A stretch of 64,000 nucleotides of DNA, from assembly GCA_033398695.1 (NCBI GenBank), contig CM065814.1, forward strand, positions 17,542,358 to 17,606,357. Reading direction: 5' to 3'. Positions within the stretch are counted from its first letter, which is position 1. Each line of letters begins with the position of its first letter. The notes under the pieces were generated by a model. It saw nothing but the letters and a program-made list of their open reading frames with translations. It ran no database searches and was not told the origin of the DNA. Source of the stretch: Orobanche coerulescens. Lineage: Eukaryota; Streptophyta; Magnoliopsida; Lamiales; Orobanchaceae. Shown here in pieces: positions 58,851 to 64,000 of the stretch. Position numbers and translations under genes: made by a program.

Positions 58851-59317
58851 TGATAGGATTCGGTGCCTAAAACGAAGGTCCAGTGGAAGGGGTAAAACGA
58901 AAATTAATCCGATTCGAATCCCTACGAGGATCGATCGAGCTACGTATATACGAATATTATACGAAACACAAGAGATACAAGAAACATACCCTCGTAGTCC
59001 GCTGATTTAAATGGTGTCCTTCTCTTGAGATATTCCCCAAGCTTTAGTTGATTTCTGTACGATCCAATCCGCTCCAAGCTCTTGGATGATCCAACTCCAA
59101 AAATACCGTGTCTCTACTTGCCACGCGCCATAGAAACAAACGGAATGACGATCACCTTGCTATCCCCCAAGGATATGGCTAGAGCTAGGATGATGAATAT
59201 TTCTTTGTGATTATGACACTCTAAGTGTATAACTCACAACTCTCAATCAATCTCTTGATATTCTCCAAGAACAACAAGAACAAGATTTGAAGATGAAGAT
59301 GAAGACCTTGAGAAAAA

Positions 59318-59371
<54 letters not shown>

Positions 59372-60854
59372 GGAATGCAATGGTTGAAGTGAGAGTTTGT
59401 CAAGTCATCTTCTTATTCTATTTCCACCCTCATGTGAACAAATCATACCACATGATACCTTGCCCCACAAAGTCATGATCACCCATTAAAGAATGGAAAG
59501 AAAAGACAATAGGAAGGTAGGTGGAAGTAAGGGGGCGGCCATCATGAAAAATGGACGAGTTCGGTTCATTTCGAACTTCCGTGAGTCCAAACAGATAAAC
59601 TATGATTCCGTTCCGATGTGTTTATATTAATTAATTAATACAATTAATTAATCATATCAAATACATTATAACATAATTATTTTCTCCAAGAAATAATTAT
59701 ATACATGAATTAAATTAATCACTCAGTAATTTATTTAATTCATTAGGCTGTAAATTAATTTATCCAATAAATCAATTTAGACATCTAATGTCCCAAAATA
59801 GATATACAATATCTAATATTCATTATGAGAGAATAAACTCGATTCATTCCGTCGTCAATCCTATTGCGCGACTCGGTAGGTCCGTCTAAGTCAGCAATGG
59901 GAGAAACCAAATAGTAGTAGCACCACCTAGCCAGCCTGGCGGCCAACACTGTACCCCAACTGAGAACGAATGATTAGGATCATTCAAGAACGAATCTGTC
60001 GAGAATACTAGTATACGTATAAACCCTTCTTTCAAATGTCCCTATCAAGTTATAGGGTCACGGTCAGTCAAAGCCCATCAGTACTTGACTCTATGCATGA
60101 GTTAATGCAAATCGAGATAATTGAGCTCTCGTGTATCCAATACAACTAGCTCCAATGCTTTGGCCAAAGACTTATGATCTCATCTGCCAATAATCGCATA
60201 GGACATATCACCCGTTCACTAACAGGAGAAAAGAATTCTATCTTGGTATTCAATCGGACCTGCTACTTGCCCGTCAAGACGCACGTCGAGGTAGACCCCC
60301 GCCTTCTGGTTTATAGGGTCGAACTACTGTAATGAAAATCTTGACGTCACAAGCACATCCCTACTAAATACCCAAGTCGAAGGTTCACGAATACCTATCA
60401 CATCCTTTCGATTCCATCATTGACTGTCCCGGAGTGAAATCCGTGTGACGAATCGAGGGTGAGTCAGTCCGAGTATACTAATCCAATTAACATACCTATA
60501 ACGTGTGCTCCCACTAACCATTAGTATTCGACAGGCACTCTCCACGTCAAAGAGCACGTCATACAAGTCTTCACATAAACTTAACGCCCACTCAAGTTTC
60601 ATCGACTTGAGAACGATTAAGTATTTGAGCTATAAACCTTTCCAGTGTCGATCCCCTTATTCAATAAGGAGTGGAATATTTTGCTCTCAAATACATGGAC
60701 TAGTTTCTATATATATATTTACGAGTTAGGAATTCCAGTAACTACCAGTAAATAAAGAAACGTCTATTGCCTTATATTAATGATTTACATAATAACAAGT
60801 ACAATGCCCTAACTCAACATACTTTGAGTGGCATTCAAGGGCATACTCCTAATA
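58851..60854 (-). repeat. 5' LTR of element G
   Basis: The 2004-bp partner of 51518-53535 starts TGATAGG in plus orientation (the T of TGTTAGG is changed) and ends CTAATA. It carries a CT run at 59323-59369. Confidence 0.92.
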
Positions 60855-61001
60855 GGTATAACTACCCTGACTATCCTTCTAGCCTTTTAAATCATAACAC
60901 GGTACGCCGGTTAACACCTCACCTCGAGTGCCTCCATCATCGAACTCCCCGACCCTCTCACTAGTCGACCCGTTAAACTGAGTTCGGTCGAAGAAAGACA
61001 T

Positions 61002-62780
61002 TATGACTAGAAGTTCTACTGACAAGTTACCTAATGGTAAAATAAGATGGAGGGGCGGATGGTGTCAGTCGAAAGAAGTTGACAAAACTACTTGGATGAC
61101 CATCTAGACATATCATTAGTTAAAATCAACAAACCAGTCATACAAAACAAGTCAACAAGAAGACAACAGAAACACATATTATGGGTTGGTCAGACATAAC
61201 AAGGCTATACTACCTACGTGGAAGAAGCCATACCAGACCATCGGTCTCTTACACTATAAAGTCTCTACGGGGTTAAACAAGGGAAACTGACCTCCTATTT
61301 GATTAAGAGCAATCAAACACAAACACATGAAGAAAATATGAAGAACATTCAAACAATATGAAGAACATTCAAGAAAATGAAGAGCACACGAAGAAAATAT
61401 GAAGAACATTCAAACAATATGAAGAACAATCAAGAAAGTGAAGAACACGTGAAGAAAGTACGAAGAATATTCAAACAATATGAAGAATACTCGAAGAACT
61501 GACCTGACAAAGACCTTGCACCTTGCCCTTTTCCTTCTAACTCCTTGCTTCCAAGCTCACAACTCTCAAAGTATAGAATGAGGTATCAAGTGAGAAATGA
61601 AGACATGCTTCATCAAACTCTTATAGGAAAGTCTTTCTTGAAGTACATACAGGTCATTATGAAAATGTGTGCCAGACTTATCTTATCTCTTCGAACCACG
61701 TGCCAAGATATTTATCTTGAGTTATGCGCTGTCTGGGTAGATAGTCTAACAGACAGACAAGCAACCGGACTTAGATGATCAGATCAGACCGATCAAATCA
61801 AACAATCGATCTCTAATATAATGGACACAGTCTGATTCTAAAAGGACAGACGGATTGGACGGACCTAGCCAACCCAACACCAATTAAATACGTCTAACAA
61901 TCAGCCAGACAAACTAGATTGGCCACATGTATTCAAGTAGACGGACCAACTTTAATTAGACAGAATGACTAATGCGCGTCATCCAAGTCCGGGGGTCAAT
62001 CGGACAGCCAAATTGAGTCACCTTCGGACCGGTTGTCTGGATACATGGTCCAATCAGATAGATGAATCGCCTGTATTCATTGGTCAATTGGATGAGGTTG
62101 ATTCCAGATCGAAAACCTTTTAATCGGACAGCCGGATGCCGGGCCGCTTCCAGAGTAATCACTTGAATCTGCGGGTCAATCAGACAAAGGTCATTTTCGG
62201 AGCAATCACCTGAATCCACGGGGCAATCAGGCAAAGGCCGCTTCCGGATCATATCACCTCGATCCGTGGGTAAATTGGACGACACGGGTCACTCGGATTC
62301 GGCCCGCAGGTTATGCTAAAATCAGCAAAAATATTTTGTTGAAGCAAGGGATCGATACCGCGTGGAAGATGAGGCAGCTGAGTTCCGCGCCACTCGGCCA
62401 GGTCACTGATTATGCATATTCAAGACGATGTTTTGTATATACTCATTTGTCTAGTTTTTTTCTAGAGCCAAAAGATATTCCAGACGATCCGAACATCTTT
62501 ATTCGAGGAAGCTAACGACAAAGCCTACTCATAAAAATGCCTTAGAAGCTGTCTGCTCGTCAAGAACAACTTTTTCACTTTTTCTTTCTTTTTTTGATCT
62601 ATTGTGTAAATAAACGGAAATTTGCCATGGATGATCCCATAAATGTTTGAACAAATGAACTCTAACGAACGGGCATATTGGACCCAAACATTGACTCAAA
62701 CGCAACACTGATAATCTTGATTACTTGACCTCATTAACTCTCCAATTAGAAAAATTCTAATTAGAGAGTGTGGGACAAAC
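61002..62780 (+). other. Element D 3' region with tandem repeats
   Basis: This is non-coding between the antisense start and the 3' LTR. At 61325-61504 there are about three units of roughly 55-60 bases built from ATGAAGAACATTC words. At about 61980-62285 there are diverged units of roughly 50-60 bases around GGGTCAATC(A/G)GACA. The end, 62738-62768, is a strong hairpin followed by purine-rich AGAGAGTGTGGGACAAAC. Confidence 0.7.
62738..62768 (+). promoter_or_regulatory. Hairpin before D's polypurine tract
   Basis: The arms 62738-62751 and 62755-62768 pair at 13 of 14 positions around a 3-base loop. The structure sits about 12 bases before the 3' LTR and overlaps the start of the purine-rich tract. 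Confidence 0.7.
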
Positions 62781-63626
62781 TATAGTGGACAAATTTTATC
62801 AATCTAGCCCAAGCCCAACAAAGTCTTTCCAACCAGCCCAACAAACCCAACAGACTAGAGAATTTATCTAAGATAAATTCGTTAGGCCCTTCACTTGGAA
62901 ATATGCGCAAACCAAACCGGATCTAGGAGTTCGCCACGTCAGCCATGCATATTCGAATGGCCATCTAAAATGACTTTTGAACAAGTCAAAAGCCACAAAA
63001 TCAGGCTAAAGTAGCGAACGAATAAAGTTGAGGGCCAAGGAGGTCAATGTAACGGATAGGTGACGGACAAGCGAATCAACGTGACGGACGAATAAGGGAA
63101 AAACCCTACGGAACCCCAAGCTATCCTATATAAAGACAAGACAATTGACCCAATCGATTCATTGAATCCTAAGTCATTTTCTACTCAACTTACGCTCTCT
63201 AATAATTCTCTCTCATCCTCCTGCGCTCTCAACCACCGCCTTACCTCCATCACCTACCGGACGTACCTGACCGTCCAATATCATCATCTTTCTGCGCTCT
63301 CAACCACCGTCTTACCTCCCTACCGTACGTACCTGACCATCTAATATCATCATTCTCCGGTGCTCTCAACCATCGCCTTACCTCCATCACTAACCGGACG
63401 TACCCAAACATCATCAATTGCTCTATTATTTATTATATTTAATTCGTTTACTTCAATATAGAATTGTTTACTAACTTGAGCATCGAAGGATCTTCGGCTG
63501 ACACCCCACCGATGCTCCGTAAGGGCTCTTACCTGTTTTGTGTTGACAGGTTGCTAGTGCCCGATTCAACCAACCTAACTGACGTGCCTGAGGTCATCAT
63601 CATCAATTATAGAAATTACCCCTATA
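62781..63626 (+). repeat. 3' LTR of element D
   Basis: The 846-bp partner of 30878-31748 has mutated termini (TATAGTGG at the start, CCTATA at the end). GTAAA follows at 63627-63631. The TATA box is at 63127-63134, and the 71-bp repeats run from 63222. Confidence 0.9.
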
Positions 63627-63631
63627 GTAAA

Positions 63632-63732
63632 ATATCTGATACAATATATATTTAATGCGGGTAGGTCATGTTTAGAGAAGTATTCATATTTTTTAGTATA
63701 TATATACTAATTAAATGATGAAACCTAATTTG

Positions 63733-63764
<32 letters not shown>

Positions 63765-64000
63765 GCAAAAAAAAGAGTTTAATTTATTTCAAGATAACTA
63801 GTAATTAATTTGTGTGATACACGGATTAAATAGTATTTAATCTGTGTGATACACATGTGTTTGTATTGGGTAATCTATAATAAATATATATTACAAAAGT
63901 TTTTAAATAAATTTTTAATTTTTTTTGTTGATTTTTAATAATATTGTATGTTTTTGTGGTTTTACCCTCCTAAACTAGGTTTCCTTTGGTAAGTTTTTGT
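63632..64000. other. Host flank right of element D
   Basis: AT-rich DNA with an AT-dinucleotide run at about 63741-63764. No gene is visible. Confidence 0.6.

Larger units (their letters stand above)
51518..60854 (-). mobile_element. Element G: Ty1/Copia retrotransposon, degraded
   Basis: The 9337-bp element lies on the minus strand, with LTRs 58851-60854 (5') and 51518-53535 (3'), TSD GGTAT, a methionine-tRNA-type primer site (58840-58849) and a purine-rich GTGGGAGA next to the 3' LTR. The order gag, zinc knuckle, protease, integrase, RT, RNase H, with integrase before RT, defines Copia. The first part of RT is deleted, and the integrase has lost its catalytic Glu. The clade is left open. 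Confidence 0.92.
41145..61001 (-). pseudogene. Antisense gene of element D, split by H, F and G
   Basis: It reads opposite to gag-pol, from ATG 61001-60999 (MSFFDRTQFNGSTSER) to the stop at 41145. The pieces are 61001-60860, 51512-51412, 43863-42515 and 41444-41145. The domain piece (about 43860-43390) reads YDIPRHVCLVATSYLERADY and VMYELPFVLDARFPLPRLVL, comparable to the Transposase_28-like domain in A. A short exon (about 43320-43190, donor GTATTA) and a linker with GENMSDIFLPPLAGKN (about 43100) follow, then a coiled coil (EKGQLRTEVREVKSLHEQV) and an acidic end (GQDGDSIPPYEY). Stops are scattered through it. The shared plan with A shows it is a family gene, of unknown function. Confidence 0.72.
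30878..63626 (+). mobile_element. Element D: Tat-type Ty3/Gypsy retrotransposon, nested
   Basis: The LTRs are 30878-31748 and 62781-63626, the TSD is GTAAA and the primer site is 31751-31767. Gag has several in-frame stops. RT and most of RNase H1 are deleted between about 33830 and 33870. The archaeal-type RNase H, interrupted by E, and a DDE integrase follow, then an antisense gene with the same plan as in A. E, solo LTR H, F and G are inserted in it. The element's own sequence is about 9.8 kb. It is a dead element older than its four insertions. Confidence 0.92.

Noticed and set aside
59287..59478. 63-codon ORF with Leu-Ser repeats
   Set aside because: It is translation of a CT microsatellite.

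Overview
The window looks like nuclear, repeat-rich DNA of a flowering plant, probably a eudicot. It is a graveyard of LTR retrotransposons, with no bacterial-style genes, no tRNA or rRNA genes and no CRISPR. Nearly every base between 1108 and 63631 belongs to seven elements, and six of these have both LTRs and a perfect 5-bp target-site duplication (TSD). Host sequence seems limited to 1-1107, 30491-30877 and 63627-64000. It is AT-rich, and only weak exon-like pieces are visible, on the minus strand near position 1-1000.

Two large Ty3/Gypsy elements of the Tat type form the frame, both on the plus strand. Element A (1113-30490, TSD GACTC) encodes gag, protease, RT, two RNase H domains and integrase, plus a long antisense gene between pol and its 3' LTR. 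Element B (4705-14768, TSD TCTGG), a Tekay/Del-like chromovirus, sits between A's protease and RT. Element C (19194-26659, TSD CCGGC), a gag-protease-only Athila-type element on the minus strand, sits inside A's antisense gene. Element D (30878-63626, TSD GTAAA) is a second Tat element whose RT is deleted. It is broken by E (34372-39370, TSD GAGAA, an Athila-related element with only one unknown ORF) inside the RNase H, and by a solo LTR H (41450-42509), F (43869-51406, TSD AGATG, gag-protease-only Athila type, minus strand) and G (51518-60854, TSD GGTAT, Ty1/Copia, minus strand), all inside D's antisense gene.

All coding regions carry stops, frameshifts or deletions, so this is mostly decayed DNA. 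The non-coding parts are the interesting ones. Elements A, B, C, E and F each carry their own family-specific GC-rich palindrome: GCGATCGC, TAGCGNNCGCTA, CTATCGGCCGATAG, or GTGCCGCGGCAC shared by E and F. In each case copies lie just upstream of the predicted LTR TATA box, and in A, C and F they also occur in internal or coding sequence. G carries a comparable array in its leader. C, E and F share a short hairpin downstream of their ORFs whose stem differs between elements but keeps base pairing (covariation), and a triplicated module in their 3' untranslated regions. LTR pairs often differ by CAG or CTG in one copy and CG in the other. That looks like a methylation-related base-calling artefact and warns against over-reading some frameshifts.
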